DNA of 64,000 nt from Miscanthus floridulus (lineage: Eukaryota; Streptophyta; Magnoliopsida; Poales; Poaceae), in assembly GCF_019320115.1 (NCBI RefSeq), contig NC_089597.1, positions 123,095,485 to 123,159,484 on the forward strand. Reading direction: 5' to 3'. Below, piece by piece: positions 31,174 to 43,107 of this stretch. The stretch's first letter is position 1; each line of letters starts with the position of its first letter. The translations under genes and the position numbers were made by a program. Under the pieces are notes generated by a model. It did no database searches, was not told where the DNA came from, and saw nothing but the letters and a program-made list of their open reading frames with translations.

Positions 31174-34100
31174 CAGATGAGCCGTCATTGGATGTATAAT
31201 GCTGATCGCCGCTCACAAGAGTTCATTGACGACGTGCATTCTTTATTACGTGCAGCCGAGACAAACAAACGCGACGGTTTCATGTGCTGCCCATGTGCCA
31301 TATGTAAGAATACGGTGGAATATCCTTGCTCAAGGACTCTTCATTCACACTTGTTCAAGTCGGGTTTCATGCCAAACTATATTTGTTGGACAAAGCACGG
31401 AGAAACCGGTGTTGTAATGGAAGAAGATGAAGAAGAACAATGGGACGACAATGATATTATTCCTGATGGTGCGTGCTTCAATGATACTGCAATGGGAGAA
31501 GCTGAAGAAGAGGTAGTCGCAGAAGATGAGCTGGCTGATGATCTTTGTCAGGTCATTCGTGATGCACAAAGAGAATGTGAAAGTGAAAAGGAGAAGATCA
31601 AGTTCGAGCGGATGCTAGAAGATCACAAGAAATTGTTGTACCCAACTTGTGATGCAGGGCAGAAAAAGTTGGGAACCACACTAGAATTGCTGCAATAGAA
31701 GGCAAAGAATGGTGTATCTGACAAGGGATTTGGAGAGTTACTAAAAATCCAAAAGAAGATGCTTCCGAAGTACAATGAATTGCCCGCCACTACCTACGAA
31801 GCAAAACAAGTTGTCTGTCCTATGGGGCTAGAAATAGAGAAGATACATGCATGTCCTAATGACTGCATCCTATACCGTGGCAAAGAGTACGAGAAATTGG
31901 ATGCATGCCCGGTATGCCATGCGTCGCGGTATAAGATCAGGCGAGATGACCCTGGTGATGTTGAGGGCGAACGTCCACGTAAGAAAATCCCTGCCAAGGT
32001 TATGTGGTATGCTCCTATAATACCACGCTTGAAACGTCTGTTCAGAAACAAAGAACATGCAAAATTGTTACGATGGCACAAAGAAGACCGTAAGGTAGAC
32101 AATATGTTGAGACACCCTGCTGATGGGTCCCAGTGGAGAGCAATCGACAGAGAATTCCCGGAGTTTGCAAATGACGCAAGAAACTTAAGGTTTGCTTTAA
32201 GTACAGATGGTATCAATCCTTTTGGAGAGCAGAACAGTAGTCATAGCACTTGGCCTGTTACTCTAAGTATCTACAACATTCCTCCTTGGTTATGCATGAA
32301 GCGGAAGTTCATTATGATGCCTGTGCTCATCCAAGGCCCGAAGCAACCTGGCAATGACATCGATGTGTACCTGAGACCACTTATTGATGAACTTCTCATT
32401 TTGTGGAATAAAGAAGGTGTACGTGTGTGGGATGAGTACAAACAGGAACACTTTGATCTGCGAGCATTGTTGTTCGTAACAATCAATGATTGGCCTGCTC
32501 TAAGTAATCTTTCAGGACAGTCAAACAAGGGATATAATGCATGCACACACTGCTTCGGTGATATTAGAGGTGTATTCTTGAAAAAATGTCGAAAGGTCGT
32601 GTACCTTGGCCATCGTCGATTTCTTCCTGCAAATCACCCCGTAAGAAAGAAAGGTAAGCATTTTAAAGGGAAATCAGACCACCTGACCAAGCCTCGCAAC
32701 CGAACCGGTGAGGATGTACTCGATATGGTCAATGATGTGAAAGTCGTCTTTGGAAAAGGACATGGAAGCCAACCTATTCCGAAAGACGCTACCGGTCACG
32801 CACCCATGTGGAAGAAAAAGTCCATATTTTGGGACCTACCCTATTGGCAAGTCCTGGAGGTCCGTAGCTCGATCGACGTGATGCACCTGACGAAGAATCT
32901 TTGTGTGAACCTGCTAGGCTTTATGGGTGTGTATGGAAAGCCTAAGGACACATTTGAAGCACGACAGGACCTGCGTTGTTTGAGAGAAAGAGACAACCTA
33001 CATCCAGAGAAGACAGATGATGGACGCCATTACTTACGTCCTGCTAGCTACACTCTAAGCAAAGAGGAGAAGGAAATCATGTTTGAATGCTTAAACAACA
33101 TCAAGGTACCATCTGGATTCTCCTCGAATATAAAGGGTATTATAAATGTGCCAGAGAAGAAATTCTGTAACTTAAAGTCCCATGACTGTCACGTTCTCAT
33201 GACGCAATTACTTCCAGTTGCATTAAGAGGAATTCTACCTCCAAATGTACGTCTAGCCACCGTAAAGCTATGTGCATTCCTCAATGCAATTTCTCAGAAG
33301 GCAATTGATCCAACTGATCTAGCTAAACTACAGAATGATGTGGTTCAATGTCTCGTCAGCTTTGAGTTAGTGTTCCCTCCTTCCTTCTTTGATATTATGA
33401 CACACCTCCTAGTTCACCTAGTCAAGGAGATTTTCACTCTCGGTCCTGTGTTCCTACACAACATGTTCCCCTTAGAGAGATTCATGGGAGTCCTAAAGAA
33501 ATATGTTCACAACCGTGCTCGCCCAGAAGGAAGCATCGCCAAGGGCTATGGAACAGAAGAGGTCATTGAGTTCTGTGTTGACTTTATTCCCGACCTTGAC
33601 TCGATTGGTGTTCCTGAATCGAGACATGAGGGGAGACTAAGCGGAAAGGGGACACTAGGGAGGAAAACATATATTGGTACGGATGATGATTATTTCAATA
33701 AAGCGCACTACACAGTTCTACAGAACTCCTCTTTGGTAGATCCGTATATTGAGACACACAAGGATCTCTTACGATCCGAGTTTCCTGGGAAGACTGAAGC
33801 TTGGATTACGCATAAGCACATGGAAACTTTCGGCGGTTGGTTGCGAAAAAAATGTCAAGGTGATGAGAGCATCCATGAGCAACTGTATTTATTGGCTATG
33901 CAACCATCATGGCATATCATCACATACAAAGGGTACGAGATAAATGGGAACATATTCTACACAGTAGCCCAAGATAAAAGGAGTACCAACCAAAACAGTG
34001 GTGTCCGCATAGATGCCACAGACCCGAATGGGAATAAGCAGACATATTATGGACGCATAGATGAAATATGGGAACTAGAATATGCACCTACTTTGAAGAT

Positions 34101-34527
34101 CCCATTGTTCAAGTGCCAATGGGTCAAGGTGACCGGAGGCGGAGTAACAGTAGACAACGAGTATGGAATGACAACAGTAGACCTTAGTAATATTGGGTAC
34201 AAAGACGAACCATTCGTCCTTGCCAAGGATGTGAATCAGGTGTTCTATGTCAATGATATGTCTACCAAACCAAAAAGAGGGAAAAATGATAATGACTCAA
34301 CCAAAGAGCCAAAGCGCCACATAGTTCTTTCAGGGAAAAGAGTCATCGTGGGAATTGAGGACAAGTCGGACATGTCAGAAGAATATGAAAAGGATGACCG
34401 AATTCCGCCCTTCAAAGTGAACAAAGACCCTAGCATCTTGGTAAATGATGAGGACACTCCATGGTTACGAAGCGATCATAACCAAGGGACATACATAAAG
34501 AAGAAGTTCACTGCTGTGCCCACTTGA
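31174..34527 (+). pseudogene. tnp2: TNP2-type CACTA transposase, one nonsense codon
   Basis: A single frame from ATG 31174 to TGA 34525-34527 (about 1117 codons), broken once by TAG at 31696-31698, where family members have tryptophan (TGG to TAG). The first 90 residues form the transposase-associated domain with Cys/His residues (CCPCAICKN...HSHLFKSGF). The Transposase_21 core follows, with FALSTDGINPF (catalytic Asp region), INDWPALSNLSG and a downstream C-x2-C (CTHCFG). The C-terminal third has the DUF4218-like (PLERFMGVLKKYVHNRARPEGSI) and DUF4216-like (YGRIDEIWELEY) blocks. It would cut and rejoin the CACTA ends in the nucleus. If translated from the ATG at 31759 the product would lack the N-terminal domain (922 codons). 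The gene may have been active until recently. Confidence 0.88.
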
Positions 34528-35000
34528 TGATATAGTGATTTAATATAGTGTGTGTTTGAGATATTATGTAATAATTGTGAATTCAGATGTTTATTATGTC
34601 ATGTTTTAAATTAAATCAATGTTTGATTTGGTGGGATTTCTCTCTCAAAAAGGTAAATTATTAGGATACTGAGTGATGAAAAATTAAAATATTAACGTTA
34701 AAATGATATGAAAACAAATTTCCTGTCCAAAACCAATAATTTTAATAATTTTAATTAAACACTACATTTTTGCATTAACGAAATAATAAATATTAGTTAC
34801 ATTATGTTTTATAATTCTAACAAAAAATAAAAAAAGTTAGGTTATCGATTTTTCCTATGTGCAATAAACAAAAATAAAATTCATATTTTTAACAAAATAA
34901 TTTTATGCCTTTTATTTAATTTACTATGTATTTAATAAAAACTATTGCATTTCTATTGTATGTAACAAGACTATTGCTTAAAACAGGCGGGAAACGAAAC
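34528..35000. other. AT-rich spacer between CACTA genes
   Basis: No open frame or repeat. Presumably it holds the transposase 3' end, but no single polyadenylation signal stands out. Confidence 0.4.
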
Positions 35001-35004
35001 TGCA

Positions 35005-35240
35005 GGCCACCTTTACTCCCGGGTGGGAAGCCCACCCGGGAGTAAAGGTGGGCTGCAGTTTCGCGGCCCGCCAAAAAAAATCCTTTACTCCCGGTGCGTG
35101 TTACCAACCGGGAGTAAAGGTATACCTTTACTCCCGGTTGGTAACACGCACCAGGAGTAAAGGTACCTTTACTCCCGGTTGGTAACACGCACCGGGAGTA
35201 AAGGGTTTTTACTCCCGGTTGGTGGATGGCACCGGGAGTA
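35005..35240. repeat. internal block of CACTA subterminal-type repeats
   Basis: Six or more copies of TTTACTCCCGGTTGG and its complement, as close inverted pairs, in the middle of the element. All use ACTCCCGG, while the right end uses AGTCCCGG and the left end has both. No CACTA terminus is present here. Confidence 0.85.
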
Positions 35241-35252
35241 ATTCTCCTCTGC

Positions 35253-35259
35253 TATATAA
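35253..35259 (+). promoter_or_regulatory. second CACTA promoter (TATA)
   Basis: TATATAA a few bases after the internal repeat block, followed by a GC-rich leader-like stretch (35270-35515) upstream of the ATG at 36680. Confidence 0.5.
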
Positions 35260-36679
35260 CCTCCAGCGCCTGGCAGATCGATCCGCTCGTCTTCTTCCTC
35301 GTCGAACACCGCCGCCCTCTTCTTCCTCGCGCCGCGTCCGTTCGCCTTCCGTGACACCGGCGTCGCCGTCTTCTTCCTCGTGCGGCCTCCACCGCGCGCG
35401 CCCGTGCCCCTCCTCCGCGCTTGCCCGTGGCCCTCCACCGCGCCCTCCTCCGCGCCCGACACGCCCTCCACCGCGCGTTGCCCCACCGCGCCGGCCCGAG
35501 GCCCTCCAGTAGGTACACTGTCGATATTTGGAACTCTAAATGATTTTAAATAAAAACATATCTTAAGGCAAGTTTTGAATATTTGGAACTCTAAATGACA
35601 AGTATAATTAAGGATCACCAATAAAATTACTTTAGAAATTAATTGGATCGATATAAATCCATGGCTTGTATAATAAACACGCTATATATTATTCGGAAAC
35701 AACGCTACGAACCATCCGCTTGCTGTTAAGATATGTTTGTTAATAAACACGCTATATATTATTCGGAAACAACGCTACATTAATAGAAGAATTTTTTCTA
35801 TCTTCATAGATCAATGTTTGTTAACGAAATTTTATCCAAATATATTCATGTAGGGTCTTTTTTTTTGAAGGATTTGTTGTAGGATATATAATGGTCAAAT
35901 AGGAACTCAATTTTGATACCCAGTTTGTAAACTAAGCGTTTTTTAGTTTATCAAAAATATCACATGTTTCTTCATTTGTGAACTTTGAATATACAGATAT
36001 AATATATTAATGTTGCTAAAGTAATATGAGCATTACATATTTTTTCCGGGAAGACTATCTTCAAACTTTATATCATAGCATCAGAGATCGCCTGTAAAAG
36101 AAGAAAATAAATTCTTATCATTTCGGAAATAGTAATGGTTATATGAGCAATAAGACACATATACTTACATTTCATAATGACTTATACTTATATTATTAAC
36201 ATAGAATTTTCTCATATGATGAATGACTACATGGTTGATCACATGGTACATAGGATCACAACATCACGCACCGACACCGCCCCGGCCCGCCTCACGTCGT
36301 CGTCGTCGTCGTCAGCACGCCGGCCCGCCTCACGTCATCGTCGTCAGCACACCGGCCACCGCGCTGACACGTATATATACGTCATTTGTATTCATATGCA
36401 TTTCGTCCATGCGTTTCTATGTATACGGCGGAGCACCGCCGCCCTCGTTCACCCATGTGTACAGACATATATACGGCGGAGTGGAGCACCGCCACTCTTG
36501 TCACACCGCCCTTTCTCGTGCCCTAATTCGCCCTAGTACCGACGTAGTTCGTCCTAGTGTGGCGAATTGCGTCCGTGATCGAGGGGCAAGATTTAATAAT
36601 GCATATTGTTTGTAGATTTTACGCATGTAATAAGCAAAGATTTGACGTACTATATATTGGTTTTGTTTTTTGAAGCTAG
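35260..36679 (+). other. leader and intron region of the second CACTA gene
   Basis: GC-rich to 35515, where AGTAGGTACAC may be a leader donor, then AT-rich with a 40-bp direct duplication (AATAAACACGCTATATATTA at about 35671 and 35741). A GTCGTC microsatellite is at 36295-36312. No protein-coding content is supported. Confidence 0.4.
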
Positions 36680-39600
36680 ATGGCCGACCCGAGAAATATG
36701 GATGAGGAGGAGTTGATGATGAATTTGATCAACACTGGCACTCAAGTTGCCGGCGATGATGGTGCTAAAAATAACATGCAAGAGGATGTAGATGACGGGA
36801 GTCAGTACTTAGCTCTTGAACAAAATGAGCAACAACATATTGGCCAAGTATATATTTTTTATTATTAGCTATATATATATATTATCATATGTCCTATGTG
36901 TGCTCATGACATTAAAAATAATGTTTATGTTTTGTAGCCCTCTGGATCGACATCAACAACTACAACGAAGAGTAAAAATGTTCGAGGTCCCAAAAAGCCA
37001 TTGGAGGGTCGCTTCATCATCTCAGAGTTCAATGTGGATACAGGAGAACCGGGGGGGCCGAATAAAATGAAATTTGTGCACCACTGTGGTTACCTTGTAC
37101 GGGACCGACTCCCGATTAGTACCCGTGAATGGAAGAAGAAGACCAATGCTCCTCATATCAGTTTTGTCTCCGATCGTGACAAGGCGTTAATTTGGAATGA
37201 TGTCTTGGTACATTTCACGCTCCAAACAGATGATTATGATGATATAATAGATGGTGATGAATTGAAGGAGCGAGTTAGGGATTGGGCAATGAAGAAGATG
37301 GCCACCCAGTTTCAGACTTGGAAGAAACACCTATACACGACGTATGTCAAGAAGAACATAGCACCAGATTTTACTGTCCCAGGCCCGATCTCAAAGCAGA
37401 GGCCCTATTGGGATGAGTTTGTACAGTACAAGACTTCGGAAGAGGGTGTGAGTCGGGTGATAAAGAACCAACATAATGCCCAACAGAAGACATACCACCA
37501 TACCTTGGGATCAGGTGGCTACCCGACTGCCATTAAGAAGTGGAACAAAATGGAAGCAGACCTTCTTGCCAAGGGTATCAGACCAGAATCACTCGAGTGG
37601 GGAGAACGTGCAAAGAATTGGTTTTTCGCTCATGGGGGAACACTAGACCAGGAGACAGGGAAGTGCGTTTATGGCGCAAGACTGCAAGAAGCAGCAGAAA
37701 GATTGTTTTATGCTCAGAGAGCTACTGCTAGTGGTGCGTTCAGGCCCAACAGAGAGAAGGATGAGCTGACATACGCCATCGGGACTATTGAACATGGTGG
37801 CCGAACTAGAGGCAAAGGAAGTGTCTCGTGGGAGCATGGATTCCCTCAGGACAGACCTTCCTACAGAAGTCGCCAGAGAAAGAAGGAAGAAGAGGCACAC
37901 CGGCTCCAGAGGTTGGAGGAAGCGGTGCGTGAAGCACAGGAGCGGGAAAAAAACCTTGAAGCGAGAATGCAGGAGGAAATCAAAAGGCAAGTGCAAATAG
38001 CAGTGAGTGCAAGCAAGCAGGCATCAGAGCCAGGAATCAACATTAGCCAATCTGTTCAGTTGAAAAGCAGCTGCGCTTCCACGGAGATACCAAATCAAGG
38101 GGACACAGGACTGCGCTTCCCTGTGGATGACGTCACTGAACCTTGTACAACATGTGAGCTACACATTCCGAAGGAGAATTCCACAATCAAGGTGGCTATC
38201 GGTCTTGTTAATCCTATCGACCGAACCAAGACACCAAGGATTCATGGGAATATAATCCAAGAAGGATATGCCACCATCTCGGTAGATAAAGCTGAAAAAG
38301 GTTTTAGTGATTTGCCTCTTGACATTCCTGGAGGTGATGGCGAGAAGACTCTAGGAGAAGCGGAGAAGACATTCATTCTATGGCGCAAGCGCTACATCAT
38401 CATTCCAGGGATGTCGGCTCCACCTCCTCCTGAACTACCTCACCATAGGTATGTGCGGATGAAAACACTACATCATTAATTTGTATTGGCTTAAATAATT
38501 AACAATCTGCTCATAATAATATGTCATTCCTTTTTTTGTAGCAGATCCTCCCCCAATCTAAATCCAATTGTTCAATCGCCAGATCATCATAGTGCTCTGT
38601 ACGATGACATTGTGTTGGAAGACGAGGCTGCATCCACACCCTCTCCAAGGAGGTCTCCAACGCCGCAGCCGCCACCTCCAAGGAGGTCTCCAACGCCGCT
38701 GCCAACACCTCCAAGGAGGTCTCCAACGCCGCTGCCAACACCTCCAAGGAGGTCTCCAACGCCTCCCCCGCCCCCACCTACCAAGAAGCCTAGCAAGAGG
38801 CCAGCCCCTCAAACGAAGAACCAGTCCCCGCCTGCAAAGAAAGCCACCGTGAAACCAAGGGTTATTCCCAAAATAATATCTGAAGAGAAGGAAGAAGGAA
38901 CTGATGCATATAAAAAAGACATGTCTAGATTCTATGACAAACTTAAAATGAATCAAGAAGCAAGGAGAAACCCAGAGAAACCGTACTTCTTCGTAGCTCC
39001 GGATATTTTAAGAAAAAAGGTGATTTCTTACCAGCATCAACAGCGGGAATCTCGTAAGCCGTCCAAATCAACGTTATCAAACTATGACCGCACTCTCACC
39101 AAGTCAATTGAGGCGGCACAGAAAAAGAAGCGGGCAGGGAAAGGAGTTGCCCAACTCGGACAACAAGCGCACCAATCAATCCCCCCGCTAGTTGTTGGTA
39201 ATGAATATGGTTCGAATTTAGGATTAATGCATCAGGCAAACATACCTCCGGATGTCGATTTGGATCACCTTGGTGAATTTCTTGATGAGACTGGTCTCGA
39301 CCTTTACCAGATGTTTGGTGATGGAAACATTGAGAGTGCGGCGGAGGTTGATATTTGGAAGAAAAAATTTGTACTAGGCCAGAGTCTATACAACCCTCAA
39401 GCCTTATCTGATCTGGGGACGCAAATGTACCTGCTAAACAAGTGGTACATGCAGGCGTCTACCAGTGGAGACTTCTGCGTTGGTGTCAGAATTAGAGACG
39501 AACATTGGTTCCGTGGCGATGATGTTATGTATGTTGACTTTGCAGAATTTCATCAACTATGCCACCTGACCTCTCTGGACAAAGTTATCATTAGCTGCTA

Positions 39601-40698
39601 TTGCCTGTAAGTAATAATTCTTTTGATCTATTATTAAACTCATCATATGTGTGTATATGTATATAAATTATCCTAACAAGTACTATATATATGCAGATTT
39701 ACAATGACAGAGCTCAGAAAGGAAGGCTGCAATGAAATTGGTTTTGTTGATCCCCATATAGTATTCAAAGACCCAATTACTCCAATGACTAATTGGAAGT
39801 CTGAGTCAGAGAGTAACCTCATGAACTTCTTAGTGAACCAACGCCACAAGAAGGATATACTCTTTCCCTATAACTTCAAGTGAGTGTTAATCATGTCGAT
39901 CATAGCCTTAATGGCTCATATGTTGATTCTAGTTAATTAATGAGTGTTATGCGTTATATCCTATAAACACATGCAGCAATCACTGGATATTGATGGACAT
40001 CGATCTGGTGAAAAGTCACTTGATAATCTATGACTCGATGAGAAAACCACAACAAGACTACCAAGATATGATAGATATTATCCAGAGGTAATTTCGAGAT
40101 CTCTAGCAACTATATATACACACAAACATGATGATTAACTATATCTGATGACGTGGCAAATTTTTTATTGGGCAGTGTTTGGAAAACCTTTATTGAGAAG
40201 CAACACATGGAAAAATGCAAAGCGCCACTGAATGTAATCCCATTGAAAGTAAGTCCCCTGAATCGCATCATCTTTATTAATTAAACATATAGCTTTCACC
40301 GGATCACCAGATTGGATGACAAATCTTTTTCTCGTAAAGTGGTGTCTGAGGCAGGAACAGGGGAACAACTACTGTGGTTACTATGTTTGCAAGTTTATCA
40401 AGGTGGTCTCCCAAAGAACTCCTACAGAGAGACTCAAAGTACGTTAAAAATACACTATATATTCATTTAATTATTATTATTGATTGTGTTACTATGTCTT
40501 TATATATATATATGTACATATATTAATTTATTTTCCTTTAATTCAAACCTGTAGACTCGATGGTTGGAGGAAAAGGTCATACGGCAAGACCAAATCAAAG
40601 CAATTCAAGAGTCTATAGCCGGATTTTTTAATGAGCAGGTCATCGATTCCAAGGGCGAGTTCTACTTCGACCCAACACTGCCATTGAAGCCAAGCTAG
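36680..40698 (+). CDS. Transposase_24 / proline-rich / ULP1-like protease protein of CACTA
   Basis: Eight inferred exons: 36680-36847, 36938-38448, 38542-39606, 39697-39879, 39977-40087, 40176-40248, 40340-40438, 40555-40698. All have GT-AG borders and matching phases, and give 1117 residues with no stop. The acidic N-terminus is followed by a plant transposase (Ptta/En/Spm, PF03004-like) region near residues 80-330 and a Glu/Arg-rich coil. A proline-rich repeat with RRSPTP units follows. The C-terminal C48 (ULP1/SENP) peptidase fold has His in NHWILMD, Asp in IIYDSM and Cys in NNYCGYYVC, so the catalytic triad is present. ULP1 enzymes remove SUMO; transposon versions are known from several plant DNA transposons. 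The TNPA-like part probably binds the subterminal repeats. Exon 3 has a tandem TAGCAG acceptor, giving one optional residue. Confidence 0.85.
38629..38790 (+). repeat. in-frame proline-rich minisatellite
   Basis: About five units of a 27-33 bp repeat with the core CCAAGGAGGTCTCCAACGCC. It encodes PPRRSPTPxP and is a flexible linker between the transposase-like and protease domains. Confidence 0.8.
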
Positions 40699-40826
40699 AG
40701 GATGAGAAGAAACTTGTTATGTCACAACAACTATAATGCAATCTTTTGTAATATATGCACATGAAATAATATAATGTAAAATACACATATGCATGCATGC
40801 ATGTAAATATATATATGATGCATGCA

Positions 40827-40829
<3 letters not shown>

Positions 40830-40867
<38 letters not shown>
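40830..40867. repeat. AT dinucleotide microsatellite
   Basis: About 19 TA units, following GCATGCATGC repeats, just after the CACTA second gene. Confidence 0.9.
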
Positions 40868-40869
<2 letters not shown>

Positions 40870-41024
40870 CTATGATTGAATTGTGTGATTTAATACGTTC
40901 ATTGTGCTTGAACCGAAACATACTATATGCGCGTATAAATGTATAATTAGCAGCGTACAATACGACTTCGAAAACCTATTTTGAAAAGAAAACAAAAAAA
41001 TGAAAAGAAAAGAAAAAAGAAAAA

Positions 41025-41255
41025 AACCTTTAGTCCCGGTTCGTATTACCAACCGGGACTAAAGGTGCCGGCCATCGTGGCATGTCAGGAGGCACCTTTA
41101 GTCCCGGTTGGTGTTACCCACCGGGACTAAAGGTCCTCCTTTAGTCCCGGTTCCTGACCCGGGACTAAAGGACCCCCCCTTTAGTCCCGGATGCTTGCTC
41201 CCGGGTGGGGAACCGGGACTAGAGGGGGTTCCCCACCGGGAGTAAAGCTCGGTTC
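41025..41255. repeat. CACTA right subterminal repeat array
   Basis: Repeated TTTAGTCCCGG and CCGGGACTAAAG, mostly as inverted pairs, up to the CACTA terminus. Confidence 0.85.
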
Positions 41256-41268
41256 TGTACTAGTGTTC

Positions 41269-42104
41269 ACTGCACTCTCATTGTCATATAGCAATGGCAC
41301 TTGCTTGAACTTGATTCTAAAGTCACTCAAAGTAGCCTTCATCCAAAGTAATTGAGCACAACAACCGGCTGAAATATAATCTGCTTTAACGGTTGAAAGT
41401 GCTATACTATTTTGCTTCTTTGATAACCAAGACACAAGTGATCTTCCCAATAGTTGATATATGCCCGATGTGCTCTTTCTCTCAACTTTGCATCCCGCAT
41501 AATCAGAGTCCGAATATCCAATCAACTCAAATCTAGCTACTTTGGGATACCACAATCCAACATTTTGTGTATGCTTCAAGTACGTCAATATTCTCTTGGT
41601 TGCTTTCAAATGACTTTCTCTTGGTGATGCTTAAAATCTAGCACACATGCATATACTAAACATCACATCCAACCTTGATGCGGTCACATAGAGTAGGCTT
41701 CCAATCATAGACCGATACATCTTTTGATCCACCATGTTGCCACTAGCATCACTATCCAAGCTTCTATTTGTCTCCATTGGTGTACTAATAGCTTTAGCAT
41801 CATCCATTCCAAACTTCTTGAGCATGTCTTTGATGTACTTGCCTTCACTCACAAATGTGCCATTTTTTATTTGTTTGATTTGAAGACCAAGAAAGTAACA
41901 AAGCTCTCCAATCATAGACATCTCAAACTCACTTGCCATCATCTTTCCAAACTCCTCACAAAAGTCTTCATTGGTTGATCCAAATATAATATCATCAACA
42001 TAGATTTACAATACAAACAAGTCATTGCCTAGCTTCTTGGTGAAGAGAGTGGTGTCAACCTTTCCCATCTTAAATCCCTTAGAGAGTAGGAAATCCCTCA
42101 AAGC
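41269..42104 (-). pseudogene. pol: copia RT/RNase H remnant
   Basis: The minus-strand translation gives the RT palm after the catalytic box and RNase H, close to 62330-63070. TAA codons occur at the RT/RNase H boundary (minus strand, about 41628-41630) and before the YVDD box (about 42004-42006), each where a glutamine CAA stands in an intact relative. It joins LTR sequence abruptly at about 42104. Confidence 0.85.
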
Positions 42105-42481
42105 ATTTTACAAGGGTCAAAGTTAGCACACTAGGTTCCTAAATGCATATGCAAAAGTCATGTCACGTAGTGGCACTCGATAAACCGTTTAGCAAAAGAT
42201 TTACCCTCTTTATAGTACGACTATTGATCCTAAGTTACTCACACCCTCTGTGCAAAACAAAAACCTATCTTATACCTTTGCCTTGATCTTCTCGGTTTTT
42301 ATTTTTTTCTTTCTTCTTTTCCAAGTTGAGCTTGATCATCTTCATTTCATGTCCACCTCTATCACCATGGACCTCATTTTGCTCAATCATTTGGATTGCA
42401 CCAACCTAGTTCATCTCATCGCTCATGACAAAGGTTAGTGATAGGTTTCATCAATTATCGAAAACCAAACTAGAGCTTTCA
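42105..42481 (-). repeat. 5' LTR fragment of the deleted copia element
   Basis: Matches the first ~375 bp of the 3' LTR (27355-27731). It ends GAGCTTTCA at 42481, next to the GCAGG duplication. Confidence 0.88.
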
Positions 42482-43107
42482 GCAGGCCCTACGCGTCCGA
42501 TCACAAACATTGTGCCATGTCCGGTCGTAGGACCGTTGGCAGCCTTCCCCGCAACACTGACCAGACGCAGGGAGACTGAGTCTAGTCACTCCTGAGGCAG
42601 CGTCCGGTCACCCCGGGACAGCTCCTCCACTTCACCAAATTCTCCACCCTTGCTTAAATGTGCCAACCACCAAGTGTATCACCTTGTGTATGTGTGTTAG
42701 CATATTTTTACAAACATTTTCAAGGGTGTTAGCTCTCCACTAGATCCTAAATGCATATGCAATGAGTTAGAGCATCTAGTGGCACTTTGATACTCGCATT
42801 TTGATACGTTTCACCCTCTTAATAGTATGGCTATCGATCTTAAATGTGATCATACTCGCTAAGTGTCTCGATCACCAAACCAAAAAGCTCCTATCAAGTT
42901 TCACCTTTGCCTTGAGCTTTTTGTTTTTCTCTTTCTTCTTTTCTAAGTCCAAGTACTTGATCATCATGACCATTACACCATCATCACGATCTTCACCATT
43001 GCTCCATCACTTGGAATAGTACTTCCATCTCATGATCACCTTAATAAACTAGGTTAGCACTTAGGGTTTCATCAATTCACCAAAACCAAACTAGAGCCTT
43101 CACCCGT

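Larger units (their letters stand above)
29058..41265 (+). mobile_element. complete CACTA (En/Spm-type) transposon, 12.2 kb
   Basis: Ends CACTAGTAGAGAAC and GTTCTGTACTAGTG are inverted repeats starting with the diagnostic CACTA. A 3-bp duplication TTC flanks it (29055-29057, 41266-41268). TTTAGTCCCGGTTGG-type subterminal repeats fill both ends. Three plus-strand genes are carried: a GRF zinc-finger protein, a TNP2 transposase, and a Transposase_24/ULP1 gene. With intact ends and only one visible nonsense codon in the transposase, it is a fairly young insertion into an already dead copia copy. Confidence 0.95.
25617..42481 (-). mobile_element. internally deleted copia element carrying a CACTA transposon
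   Basis: A perfect 5-bp duplication GCAGG flanks it (25612-25616 and 42482-42486). Reading on the minus strand it has a 5' LTR fragment (42481-42105), a deletion junction, part of RT and RNase H, post-pol sequence, a polypurine tract and a full 3' LTR (27731-25617). Gag, protease, integrase, the primer-binding site and most of RT are missing. The CACTA element at 29058-41265 interrupts the RNase H region. The two LTR pieces look about 95% alike over the shared ~375 bp. Confidence 0.9.
22575..43102 (-). mobile_element. outer copia solo LTR, split by two later insertions
   Basis: The left end TGAAAGGTCC (22575) and right end GAGCCTTCA (43102) are the ends of a minus-strand LTR of the same family as 55956-57898. 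Flanks CCCGC (22570-22574) and CCCGT (43103-43107) form a 5-bp duplication with one mismatch. LTR sequence survives in three pieces (22575-23675, 25544-25616, 42487-43102), together about 1.8 kb, close to the 1.9-kb family length. No internal domain of its own is present, so it is a solo LTR made by LTR-LTR recombination. It is the oldest layer of the stack. Confidence 0.85.

Noticed and set aside
35005..35240. A separate CACTA element starting in the middle of the large one
   Set aside because: The repeats match the subterminal type, but no CACTA terminus or TTC-like duplication is seen there.
36295..36536. CRISPR-like or satellite array near the GTCGTC repeats
   Set aside because: Just a short trinucleotide microsatellite in a plant transposon leader; spacing is irregular and the context is eukaryotic.
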